Positions 1 to 9,183 of a stretch of DNA of 64,000 nt are shown here, piece by piece. The position numbers and the translations under genes are program-made. Under the pieces are notes generated by a model. That model did no database searches. It was not told where the DNA came from and saw nothing but the letters and a program-made list of their open reading frames with translations. How positions within the stretch are numbered: position 1 is the first letter of the stretch; every line of letters starts with the position of its first letter. This DNA is from Strongylocentrotus droebachiensis (lineage: Eukaryota > Echinodermata > Echinoidea > Camarodonta > Strongylocentrotidae). The stretch covers positions 169,501 to 233,500 of the forward strand of contig JAVYIG010002121.1 in NCBI GenBank assembly GCA_035222895.1. The letters run 5' to 3'.

Positions 1-66
1 AAAAATTAAGAAATCATTGTCATTGTCATTGTCATTGACCTTTTCTTATCACTATTTATTATTATC

Positions 67-92
67 ATCCTCATCATCATCATCATCATCAT
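67..92. repeat. (ATC)n microsatellite
   Basis: A run of about eight uninterrupted CAT/ATC trinucleotides, read directly. It is preceded at 20-38 by four imperfect copies of a CATTGT hexamer. There is no coding context. Confidence 0.9.
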
Positions 93-248
93 CTGATTTA
101 TGAGATATGAAGAGGTATGATTTTTTTAACAGCGTTGAATCTCGACTGATTGATTTGAGAAAATAAATGTGAATGCAAATTTGATCTTAGCTGCAATCAG
201 TATTTTGTGCTACACAGGGGCCCAACGCACTCTTCCAGCTTCTGGCGC

Positions 249-261
249 GGGGGGGGGGGGG
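249..261 (+). repeat. poly(G) run
   Basis: Thirteen consecutive G followed by T and six more G. It sits in a GC-rich patch (about 219-290) beginning CAGGGGCCC, which resembles the ends of the hAT-like G/C-rich elements elsewhere in the window. No matching right end was found, so this is at most a decayed relic. Confidence 0.7.
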
Positions 262-689
262 TGGGGGGATGGGGCATCAACAGAAACGGGGCACTTTCTG
301 GAGATAAAAAGTGTGCACCTGCCTCATACATGTATATATATACATTTATATTTATCCTAAAGGGAAACCAAAAATTGAAAAATTACCTTTTAAAGACGTT
401 TTTAATGTATATACCCCAACACCGTGATTACACTATATTTGTTTCTTTCTTATCTTGGTTCAAGATACTTTGAAGTTGGTGTAATAGTCTAAATATTCAA
501 TTGCGAGAGAGCGAACGAAAATTTAACAAAGAGGAGGGAAAGATGATGATTGGGTTTTAAGCCCAATCTTATCACGAAAGACTGAGAGAACATTAAGTAA
601 GTAAGAAGCATATTAAATATAGGCCAAAATCTTTTGGGGGGAATTAAAGAAAAAGCTGTTCTTAGTCGCTTTTAATTTGCGGCACATCG

Positions 690-1094
690 TATCGATAAAG
701 GAAAAAAGGGGCACTTATCAAAAAGGAAAAGAACACTTATAACAAAAGAAAAGGAACACGTGTCAAAGTAATACAAAAAGGGGGCAATTATCAGTGGTGG
801 AAAAGGAGCATTTATCAAAGAAAAAGGAGCACCTATCAGATTTTCATAGGTGCATTCATCAGAGGTGAAAGGGGTCATTGACGAAACTTACTGCTTATCA
901 GTAGTAAGGAAAAAGCGCACTTGTTAGAAAGGAAAAGAGGCGTGTGTCAAAGTAAATAGGGCGATTATCAGATGAAAAGGGTCACTCACCAGAGATGAAA
1001 ATTGAAAAAGGACACTAATTGCAAAGAAAAATAGGTACTGGGCGAAAGATCAGAAGCACCTATCAGATAGACCTATTGTTAAGGGCATAATATC
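690..1094. repeat. degenerate ~28-bp minisatellite, left part
   Basis: An array of imperfect units built around GGGGCACTTATCARAGG followed by A-rich sequence. Unit length is roughly 25-30 bp and divergence is strong. Units are recognised by the recurring 'cacttatca', 'cacctatcag', 'caattatcag' and 'cgattatcag' cores. The same array resumes after the mobile element at 1095-1581. It creates spurious small ORFs on both strands; no conserved protein frame is visible. Confidence 0.75.
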
Positions 1095-1581
1095 CAGGCC
1101 CGTAGCCACGGAGGGGGGGGGGGGGCACGTTCCCCCCACATGATGTGCCCCCCCCCCCCCCAAAAAAAAAAAAAATGGCTCTTATTTTAACAAAAATGGG
1201 GGTGCCTAAATTCTAATCTCAAGGAAAACGGATACTTACAAAAAAAATATGTTAAAATCAGCCCTAAATTCGCCCAAAATATACTGAAAAACAGGGGCAT
1301 GCCCCCCCCCCCCCACTCCCCCCAGGCCCAATTTTTTGTTTAAATTTATTTAAAATTTAAATTTAAAAAAAATGCCAATGGCTGACCTAAAAAGGTGACC
1401 TTACCACCCCCCCCCCCCCCAACGGAGCAAAATGTCAAATGTCAAAATTTCATGACCAAACAACCCCCCCCCCCCCCCCCGCGTATTCAGCGGCTGGCTT
1501 CTCTTTGTTCTCTTTCACACACGGTGCTCCCCCGTGTGCCCCCCCCCCCCCCCCAGCAAGAAATTCCTGGATCCGCGCCTG
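1095..1581. mobile_element. hAT-like G/C-rich element inside the minisatellite
   Basis: The left end reads CAGGCCCGTAGCCACGG and the right end CCTGGATCCGCGCCTG. The interior holds poly(G)/poly(C) runs (1113-1125, 1148-1161, about 1301-1313, 1407-1420, 1464-1480, 1540-1553). It also has a block at about 1250-1290 (GTTAAAATCAGCCCTAAATT and onwards) that is nearly identical to 17708-17747 in the element at 17627-17922. CAG...CTG termini fit hAT-type transposons. No clean target duplication is seen and the two ends differ, so it may be chimeric or rearranged. There is no transposase frame. Confidence 0.65.
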
Positions 1582-1870
1582 ACTTATTAAAAAGGAAAAG
1601 GAGGGTAACCGTGTCAAAATAAAAGGGGTATTTATCAAAGGTGTAAAGGGACTCTTATTTAAAAGGGGAAGGGGAACTTATTACAAAGGAAACGGTGTAC
1701 TTGTTTAAAGTAAATATGGCACCTCACAGATTTGAATAGGAGCAATTATTAGAGGTAAAGGGGGCACTTATCAGAGGTGATATTGGGCACTTATAAGAAT
1801 TTGGAACGGGCACCTACTAGATAGAAAAGGGGGCAATTTTGATGGGGTACTTGAACAAGTGGAGGGGGCA
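1582..1870. repeat. degenerate ~28-bp minisatellite, right part
   Basis: Continuation of the array at 690-1094, with the same 'gggcacttatcagaggt' style units. The element at 1095-1581 therefore interrupts one array. Confidence 0.75.
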
Positions 1871-1879
1871 CTAGTCCAA

Positions 1880-2245
1880 GATATGTACAGAGCAAAACCC
1901 ATTGTGGTATGCAGGGCATGCACACAAAACACAAATTCGTGCATTTATAGCCCCCTTTTAACTCGACCCTGGTATAGGCCAACCATGGATCGAATCCAGC
2001 GTGAGCTGCTCCACAGCTCCACATGGCCCGAGCGAGCTGCAACAGGTGCTTTGTCCCATCTGATTGGTTGACAAGTTTCTAGTAAGTAAGACCTTGCTCT
2101 GTGATTGGTAAACCCACGTAAGAACAGAAAAATGGAGGGGAACCGAATTGGAATTGGTCCAGCGATCCTTGCAAACACGGGCACACCACAGGGCTCAGCA
2201 CGAAACGACCGAGGTCTTTCATGTATGAAGATGTACAGTAAGTCT
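1880..2245. promoter_or_regulatory. GC-rich promoter-like block with clustered CCAAT boxes
   Basis: GC content rises sharply here. Three CCAAT motifs lie on the minus strand (plus-strand ATTGG at about 2061, 2102 and 2151), two of them as ACCAATCA/CAACCAATCAG. A plus-strand splice-donor-like ACA/GTAAGT lies at about 2234-2242. A minus-strand frame of about 100 codons is open through 1945-2260, but it has an atypical composition and no recognised domain, and is probably a by-product of GC content. The block may be a promoter belonging to a transposon or an unrecognised gene; direction is undecided. Confidence 0.3.
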
Positions 2246-2502
2246 ATTTTTACCTCCGAAAACCCATCATTCCATACTAGCTACGTGATTTGTGAAATAT
2301 AATATTGGTATCACCTAACTTTAATTGGCAGCCATACCCATGCGTGAAGAATGATGTAGGCTAAATAAAACCATTCCTTCCCGCACCCGACGAACCTTTG
2401 GTTTTTATAGGTTTGCGAGTTGAATCTTCCTAATCCTAGCCCAGGACTATAAATGGGACTAAGACCCACTTTTAGCGCTATCTATTTATATATATATAGT
2501 CA

Positions 2503-2660
2503 CTGGCGTACTGATGGGGGGGGGGGTGGCGTTGCCGTTGCCCCCCCCCCAATAAGATTCAAACATGGTTTATTTCTGATTTGATAACATGTGATTTACA
2601 GATGTTGCTGAAATGACACTATTTTCCAGGTTTTTTTTCATCTGCCCCCCCCCCCCAAAG
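2503..2660. repeat. G/C-run repeat relic
   Basis: The left side reads CACTGGCGTACTGATGG followed by an 11-G run (2517-2527), then C runs at 2545-2554 and about 2645-2656. This resembles the hAT-like elements at 1.1 and 17.6 kb, but no right terminus or target duplication could be defined. Confidence 0.4.
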
Positions 2661-4049
2661 TTGGTCTATGCTTCAGAGGAGATGGGTACCGTATCATGTA
2701 TGGATTACATAATCTGTGAAGAATTTTTTCATTCACCATTTTTCCCAACAGCGCATCATTTATTTATACTGTTTGTTACAATACTTGTCATCTTTCTGAG
2801 CTGAACATCCTTCTATGATTTATATAAGTTTTTATATTAATAACAAGTAGAAGGTAGCTACATTCTGCACAACGTACTTTACATTCTTTAGGATACACTG
2901 TTAACTAATAATTATGGACCTTATGCAACCATGGCAACCCTTAGCCTCATGTTATGCACAACAGGTGTTTTTCATACAGCCATTAGTCACTGTCAAGGTA
3001 GGAGCTTGATTGAAAGTAAGAAGGATGAAAGAAGAAATTTTAGGTCAGTTACTAACACAAGATTGAACAGAGAATGTAGATGCCATGTGTCAGGTTTAAA
3101 CTGTACTTTGGCCCCATATTTTTAAAGGTAGGCCTACAATTTTAAGGGGACCAGTCACCAAAAATAATTTTGCTGTATGTCTTTCAAAGATAAATCTGTC
3201 TAAAAGCATCTTGGAAATTAAGCTCAAGCAAGGAAATAGTGTTTTGAATGAAAAGAAAGTCTTTGAATCTTTACTGTTATGTTAGTGTTTGTGTCAATGT
3301 TTGTATATTTTTTATCATTCTTGCATTTCCACATGTAATAACACAATTCATGAAAGAAGTAGATGTCCCTACAAATTGGATAGACATTTTTGTTGAGGAA
3401 CATCAAATTGTACCTTTAATCTGAGATTAAAAGAGGGATTTGAATACCTCCTAGATTACCTGTAGAGCTATAGCACCTCTACGATCAAGGTAAAATGTTG
3501 GAGTTGCTATGGTATTTAATCACAGAAGAAACAAACTTTTGTGTCTTTTTGTTGCCAGTGCCAAATTTATTGGTAATAGTCATCAACAGATGACAGATCA
3601 TTATACTTTGTGTAGGTTGCATTTATAGTAATGAAGTTTTTTTGAAACTTTTATATACAGTTTTAAAATAAAAGAACATTTACATGACTCAATGAATAGA
3701 AATGTATGAATTCTATCCTTTTATACATAGATGTGAATGAACTACATATATAATTTGGTATGAAACGTCTCTCTCAATAAATGCCATTTATGATGCAAGA
3801 AATATGATAACATTATTCTTAATTTGGAGTACTTAACCCCCCCCCCCCCCCCCACTTTCCATTGTTCTTCTGTCAGCCTGTAATATCCCTATTACTGTTA
3901 TGAAGAAAATTCATGAAAACAGCATACCAGTAACCTTACAACACACTGAATACTTTGGTTTGATTATTGCATTATAGCAAGCCCTGTGCCAACCTACTGC
4001 TAGAACTATACATTTATTGCCATAATGTACCGAAATGAAAGCAGTAACA
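2661..4049. other. AT-rich stretch without a recognised gene
   Basis: No supported exon. It contains a 17-C run at 3837-3853. A TTAAGGGGACCAGTCACC motif near 3135 could be one end of another TTAA element whose partner end was not found. The frame at 2931-3125 (64 aa) has no family signature. Confidence 0.5.
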
Positions 4050-4715
4050 TTAATAGGGCAAGTCCTCTAAAAAAAAAAAAATCTTGTAATAGAAGCAGAC
4101 AAATGAGTCTGTGACATCATTGCCTCACTATCCACTAATTGTTTTTTTCTATATTGATAATATAAACTTCCAATCCCCCCCCCCCCCTCCCTAAGAATCT
4201 TATTTCCTCACACCAGCATCCAAGTTATATTGATAGTAATATGTTTTTGTGTGGATGCACTAATATAGATTATTTTTTCAGTTAAATCATGAACAAATGT
4301 GAATTTTGATAAACTATTTATATAAGAATCAATTATTATGAATATACAATATTCAGAAAATAGTATCGATTCTTCAAAGTTCTTAACAGATTTGGTGAAA
4401 TGTCATGCACTCAATATGATACAAACCATATAACCTGGGCAAAGGTATGGGGAAATCAAATTTTTGGGGATAAAAAGGGATATTAATGGATAAAAATATA
4501 TAAAGCAATGTGATAAATAGTGAGGACATGACGTCACAAACTGATAACCAAATTGGCAATTTGTGTAGTGATTTCCATTGTTCCATACTTTTTCATACTT
4601 TTTCAAAAACTTATAACTTCCTTATTATTAAATTTTACTCAACCTTTGATTGGTTTGTCTGATTTGTCTGCTTCTATTGAAAGTAAGTTGTTTTTTTAGT
4701 GGACTTGGCCTTTAA
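4050..4715. mobile_element. TTAA-flanked MITE (Kolobok/T2-like), 658 bp interior
   Basis: TTAA lies at 4050-4053 and 4712-4715. The left end after TTAA reads TAGGGCAAGTCC; the inverted right end reads AGGCCAAGTCCACT. After that the ends share an almost exact inverted block, AATAGAAGCAGACAAAT (left about 4087-4105). Further in there is a symmetric pair: left TGTGACATCATTGCCTCACTA, right (inverted) TGTGACGTCATGTCCTCACTA. Terminal inverted repeats are therefore about 100 bp. TTAA duplications with ends near TTAAAGG are characteristic of the Kolobok/T2 group. There is no transposase frame. A 13-14 C run lies at about 4175-4187. Confidence 0.8.
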
Positions 4716-4999
4716 TCAAATTCGTAAAGGCAGACTTGCCTTCAACAAAAGAATTTGGAGCTAAAATGGTTGTTTATCATTGTGTAATGTGTCTTTGTGC
4801 AACATTTTCATACAGGCTACATTAAAATGGAACAATCAAACAACGGTGAAGTAAAACCAAACTACTACCAGTTTTTCTGTACGTAAGCCTCTTCCAATTT
4901 ACCTCTTAAAAACTAAGCACCTTCATAGCCCTGTATTAGCACATCTCTCTATCTCTACAAATTGATAGGAAGGAAATGATTTAAAAGACAGTTAATCAT

Positions 5000-5757
5000 C
5001 TAATGAGCAGTGTATAATCCTGTCCCTTCACCCAAGATACAGAGAAATGTAAACATAACTCTTCTCGATATGAAAGCACATAGAACTGATGTTTCAGAGA
5101 TCAGATTAGGTCTTTTCTTGCTATCATAAGTTTGGAGCCCTGCCTCCTCATGTTTCCACCATAGATCTGAGTTTGTATGCATGTCTCTGGTTGCACTCAT
5201 CGAGGAAGTGCAAATGCGTCGACAGCGTTGGGGTGTACAGGTGACTCACAGTGCTCCACACATCAGGAAGTACGTCTCAATGCAGCGGTCTTACTAGCAA
5301 TTTACCCCTCTCACACCACCCACACACACAAACACACACAAGAGGGATAGTACACTGCTGGGTATTAGCTGTGATACTCTGTGTATGCTCTATAAGGAAG
5401 GGGGCAACGTTGTATTGTTTGCTTCCTCTATGTACTGCCGAACCCTTCCCGAAACTCTGCAAAAAAAAATTGCCTGCACTAGCTACGGCTCACCATAGGA
5501 ACACTTGACTGGAATATTGGAATCACTAGTTACTTTTCGCAACGAACCGTGAAAACTGCATCACTTTATTAGTCTGAGGAGACTGCGTGAGCTGCTTTTG
5601 TTTAGAAAGTTGAAGTGAATTGAATGCTGGAATATGTAAGATTTGGTTACTTGAATGGGCTGGACTACATCTTATCCAGAGGTTTTATATTCTAGGAATA
5701 ACATCAATCATCGAACTTGACTTTCCGGAGGAGGACTCACAAACAGCGACACATGGT
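5000..5757 (+). other. possible transcribed 5' exon ending in a splice donor
   Basis: This block is less AT-rich than its surroundings. It ends at a good donor context, GACACATG/GTGAGC, at about 5757. It could be a non-coding first exon for a plus-strand gene such as the one beginning at 25.9 kb, with the ATG at the exon edge. Several overlapping open frames exist on both strands (for example minus 5000-5200) and none has a family signature. A CA-rich patch sits at 5317-5341. No TATA or initiator could be assigned. Confidence 0.25.
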
Positions 5758-7010
5758 GAGCTTTGCTTGTTTCTCTTACTAATTGAAACTAAATAAATTG
5801 ACACTATTGCTTAAAGGATAAGCATAATATGTTCAGTTGTTAATATCCAATAAATACTTAGAAATTAGAAGTGTATTTGTTTCTATGACTGTCCAGGAAC
5901 CTTTCTTCGAAGAAAAAAGTGTACAGAATGCAAAAGGAGATATCTCCATGTTTAGTAGAATTGCAATCTAACAAAATGCTTTGATTCAAACTTTTTGGTT
6001 CATTGAGTTTACAGATAACTTCTACTTAACAATCACATCATACAATTAGTTGCCATTTCATTTTCCTTTAGGTATTTCAATGATTTGCCTAGATTCTTGT
6101 ATAACTGTTCAAGATTCAAAACTCAAAGCTTTATATTCCAATGTGAACATTAAAAGTACTTAGTTACTGAAAAATGAATATACCAAACATAACTGTATGG
6201 TATACTTTAGCTTATAAAAATGTAAACAAAACAATATTGATATGCAAAGGGAATAAAAAGCTAGGCATGTATAGCACTGGCCCCTATGAAGATTGATGTC
6301 TATGATGAAATATATGTATTTGAATAAAAATATACAATATGACTGTGTTTTAGGAATATTCTTACATGTTGAAGGATAAGAAGGATTTTTTTTCAAGTAT
6401 ATAATCTGTGACATTTGAAAGCTTTTAAAAAGCACACCAATCATAGAAAAGCATTTTTGTTTAATTGTAGATTTCATTGACCATTTTGTTATTGTTTTCT
6501 ATGCCACCTGAAGCAGTGTTTGTGTAGTAGGTTCAAGTAGGTAGTTTCACTTAATTTCTACAGTATTATAACTTTATTTGTTATGGTTTACACTGTTTTG
6601 CACAAGTAGCCTTTTTAAAGATGGGCTTTCTGAATTGGAGGCTGAGACTTGATGATGACATCTAGCTTGGATGATATGAATAAAAGCACAATCATTATTG
6701 TATAACTGTCAGGCAGCACCCAACAATGCTCATTGTATAAGCTACCAAAGATTCATGTATAGAGACAAATAGCTGAATTATGAAATCTGATTTTCTAAAA
6801 TTTCACTGTACCCTAATCATAAATAAAACAAGTATACTCTGGTTTTGTTGATGTGCATACCTGCCTGAGGATTTTTTTTAATGAATTTACAACTACATGA
6901 ACATTGTTTAAGGCAAAACAAAAGTGTTATTAATTAATGCAAGAACTGTATGGTTTATTTTGTATCAGTAAAGTAAATGCTAGTCTGCAAGCTGGAATAT
7001 AGAGAAATAT
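5758..7010. other. AT-rich non-coding stretch
   Basis: I see no exon with splice signals and no repeat with definable ends. The 105-aa minus frame at 6160-6477 is a chance frame in AT-rich DNA, rich in Phe, Tyr, Ile and Lys. Confidence 0.5.
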
Positions 7011-7088
7011 CATCTGTTGAGAGCAGGAAAGATATAAACCCTGAGTTTAAAGTTATATGACTTAATGCCTTTCTGGCTCTGAGCAAAT
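7011..7088. repeat. ~78-bp hairpin family, copy 1
   Basis: The left arm CATCTGTTGAGAGCAGGAAA pairs with the right arm GCCTTTCTGGCTCTGAGCA across a loop of about 35 nt. The arm matches the family arm seen best at 47958-48036. The flanking ATAT on the left extends the palindrome, as in other copies. Confidence 0.75.
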
Positions 7089-7300
7089 AAAGAATCAGAA
7101 CGGGTCAGAGAAGGGAAAGAGTGCATAGGGACTCAAAATAAAAGTTAAGAAAAACAAACCAGACTCCCATGTAATATTGATGACCTGAAATAGCTGTTCC
7201 CCTTTATGCTCCCCTGATCTTTAGGAATCACTTGATTTGGACACTTATATGGGATATCTTTTCATCTACATGTAACTCATCATGATGGTTTCTGGCTATA

Positions 7301-7373
7301 TGCTGACAACCAGGAGGGTTTTAACTCATATATTTTTTATACCGGTTTAACACCCTTCTAACTCTCAGCTGAC
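7301..7373. repeat. ~73-bp hairpin family, diverged copy 2
   Basis: Left TGCTGACAACCAGGAGGGTT; right AACACCCTTCTAACTCTCAG then CTGACA. The inverted right arm and the left arm share TGCTGA, CCAG/TTAGA and AGGGT in register with the family consensus. Only about 290 bp separate it from copy 1. Confidence 0.6.
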
Positions 7374-7541
7374 AATGTTTGAGTAGGAAGTCAGTGACAG
7401 GTTGTCTCCATGCCGATACAACAGATTCAATCATAGATTTCACACAAGTGTTTTGAATTTTTTTTCTCCAGGGAATTAATATATAAGTTTGTTTGAAAGA
7501 TATTTGACATGTGTAGAGATTATTTCTCTGTTATGATCTCA

Positions 7542-7645
7542 CCCCCCCCCCCTCTCTCTCTCTTTCCCTATCTCTGTCTCTTTATCTACATTTCTTTCCA
7601 TCTCTCTCCCTCTCCATTTCTATCTCTTTCTCTCTTTCCCTCAAA
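7542..7645. repeat. C run and (CT)n-rich tract
   Basis: A 10-C run at about 7542-7551 is followed by imperfect CT/CTTT repeats to about 7640. Simple sequence, pyrimidine-rich on the plus strand. Confidence 0.85.
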
Positions 7646-7970
7646 ATCCTTTTCTCAAATCTAAGGCAGTTCTTTTTCACTTCAATCCATTTTTCCATGT
7701 ATGGCGAATAATAAGAAAATTATATTTCATTACTGTAGACCACTACTAGTATATGGCTGATATTTCAGCAATTGTTATAATCCAATATCAAACCAGACAT
7801 GAATGTAGTATGTTGGGTCAATGACTTCATTATTATTATTTCTTCTTGAAGGAGGGGGTGGATTCATTTGATCATATACACAATATGTGGTTATATACAA
7901 AATATTATTAATGTTGATGCTTTATTCTAACTCTGAAGCATGGTTAACTTTGGTACAGGCATTGATTACC

Positions 7971-8034
7971 TCTGCTAAAAGCCAGAAAGATGTGCTGACT
8001 CATAGAGGCAACACTCTAGTGGCACATAGCAGAC
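7971..8034. repeat. hairpin family, short diverged copy 3
   Basis: The left arm TCTGCTAAAAGCCAGAAAG and right arm CTAGTGGCACATAGCAGA pair imperfectly. The left arm keeps the family core GCCAGAA. It lies immediately left of the hAT-like element at 8072. Identification rests on one good arm. Confidence 0.45.
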
Positions 8035-8071
8035 AAAATAGATATATCTTTGTCTCTTGCTTGTTGGATCT

Positions 8072-9178
8072 CAGGGTGCTACAAGAATTTTTTTCACCAC
8101 TTGCCCTGTCGGGCAAGTGGGTTTTCAATTTACTTGCCCAAACAATATTTCCACTTGCCCAAAACTTTAAAGCGAAAAAGGACTCGAGGTTAAAGCATTT
8201 ATTATCTTGTAATGATAAGTTAGTGTTTTAGATAGCAAATTAATGCACATACATGTACAGTGTAACTGTACTGAATAATAACCTAATATGTCAAAGAAAA
8301 TGGTCAACAAAGGATGGTTGAAGGTTTAAAAAACGCATTTTATTGATTCTCCATAAATAATCAGATTCACATGAATCTCGGCAAGGTAGAATGGTTCAAG
8401 CAGGTTTAAGTTTTTAATATTCAGTCATGTAAAAAAGCATAATGACCCTGTTGTAAAAAATATGATACAAACATGTCATTAATGGTAGCCACATGTACCA
8501 TGGTGCAACATCACATGATCAGCAGTATGACAAGGATTCCACATGATTGTGTATTGAAATTTATGCAACAGGGCCATATATAATCTGTAAGTCAATTGCA
8601 GCAAATGCAATAATCACATAAATAAAACAAGTGAGTTGTTCAGCAAAGGCTGGCAAGAAAGTTCAATGTTGAGAAAATCCCTGTTGTTTATTCCATTCCG
8701 ATTCGCACGTGTTCATTTCCCTAGAATAATGACGTCATATTTGGCGTGATTCAACCAATCGGCAATCAGAGAATAGCAAAGGCCTGTCGGTGCGGCCTGC
8801 AGAGCTAGAGAGAGAGAGCGCGAATAAGCTCGCAGCTGGTACGATCGCGCTAGCTGTCTCTAGCTAGCTCACGGCCGGCCGTGCGTGGAGGCGGAGCGGC
8901 ATTCATGGCTTGAAGTGTCACTGTTGCATGCGCGCTGAGCTAGCTGAGCTGGCTAGCTGTCTGTGAAGTTTTTTCGAAATCGGAACGATCGCTTTTTTGC
9001 TTCTGGATTTTGACGACGGGTAAGAAGTTGACGGGTGAATGGTAGAGTTCTTGGACACTAGGAAATTACTGTAAAAGTATCACTTGCCCAAATCGGGCAA
9101 GTGATAATTTGATTTACTTGCCCGACGGCTCAATTTGGTTGCCCCGGGACGTCGGGCAAGCGGGTTTGTCGCGCCCTG
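8072..9178. mobile_element. hAT-like DNA transposon, 1.1 kb, TSD GATCT
   Basis: The ends are CAGGGTGCTACAAG (left) and TTTGTCGCGCCCTG (right), inverted with few mismatches. They are flanked by a perfect 5-bp direct duplication GATCT at 8067-8071 and 9179-9183. Next to each end lie repeated, mutually palindromic 'acttgcccgacgggcaagt' motifs (about 8100-8165 and 9083-9166). CAGGG-type ends are typical of hAT elements. A 5-bp instead of 8-bp duplication would place it in the 5-bp subgroup (inference). The interior contains no transposase frame, so it is non-autonomous. The internal block 8690-9018 is annotated separately. Confidence 0.8.
8690..9018 (+). promoter_or_regulatory. CpG-rich promoter-like block with splice donor, inside the hAT-like element
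   Basis: In order on the plus strand: an E-box CACGTG (about 8707), a full palindromic CRE TGACGTCA (about 8731), CCAAT as AACCAATCGG (about 8754), then a CpG-rich stretch with repeated AGCTAGCT and CGATCG motifs. It ends at a donor-like GACGACGG/GTAAGAAG at about 9018. This is the layout of a promoter plus a short non-coding first exon. It points toward the right end of the element and, beyond it, toward the plus-strand gene at 25 kb. Whether it is active, or is the element's own transposase promoter left after internal deletion, cannot be told from sequence. Confidence 0.4.
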
Positions 9179-9183
9179 GATCT

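Noticed and set aside
1985-2005. tRNA-like B box GGATCGAATCC as part of a tRNA or SINE.
   Set aside because: No A box at the right distance and no cloverleaf can be drawn.
5000-5200. 66-aa minus frame with protein-like composition.
   Set aside because: Another minus frame over the same DNA is equally open, and no acceptor, donor or poly(A) signal supports either.
6160-6477. 105-aa minus frame as a membrane protein.
   Set aside because: Hydrophobic because of AT-rich codons; no conserved features, splice sites or poly(A) signal fit it.
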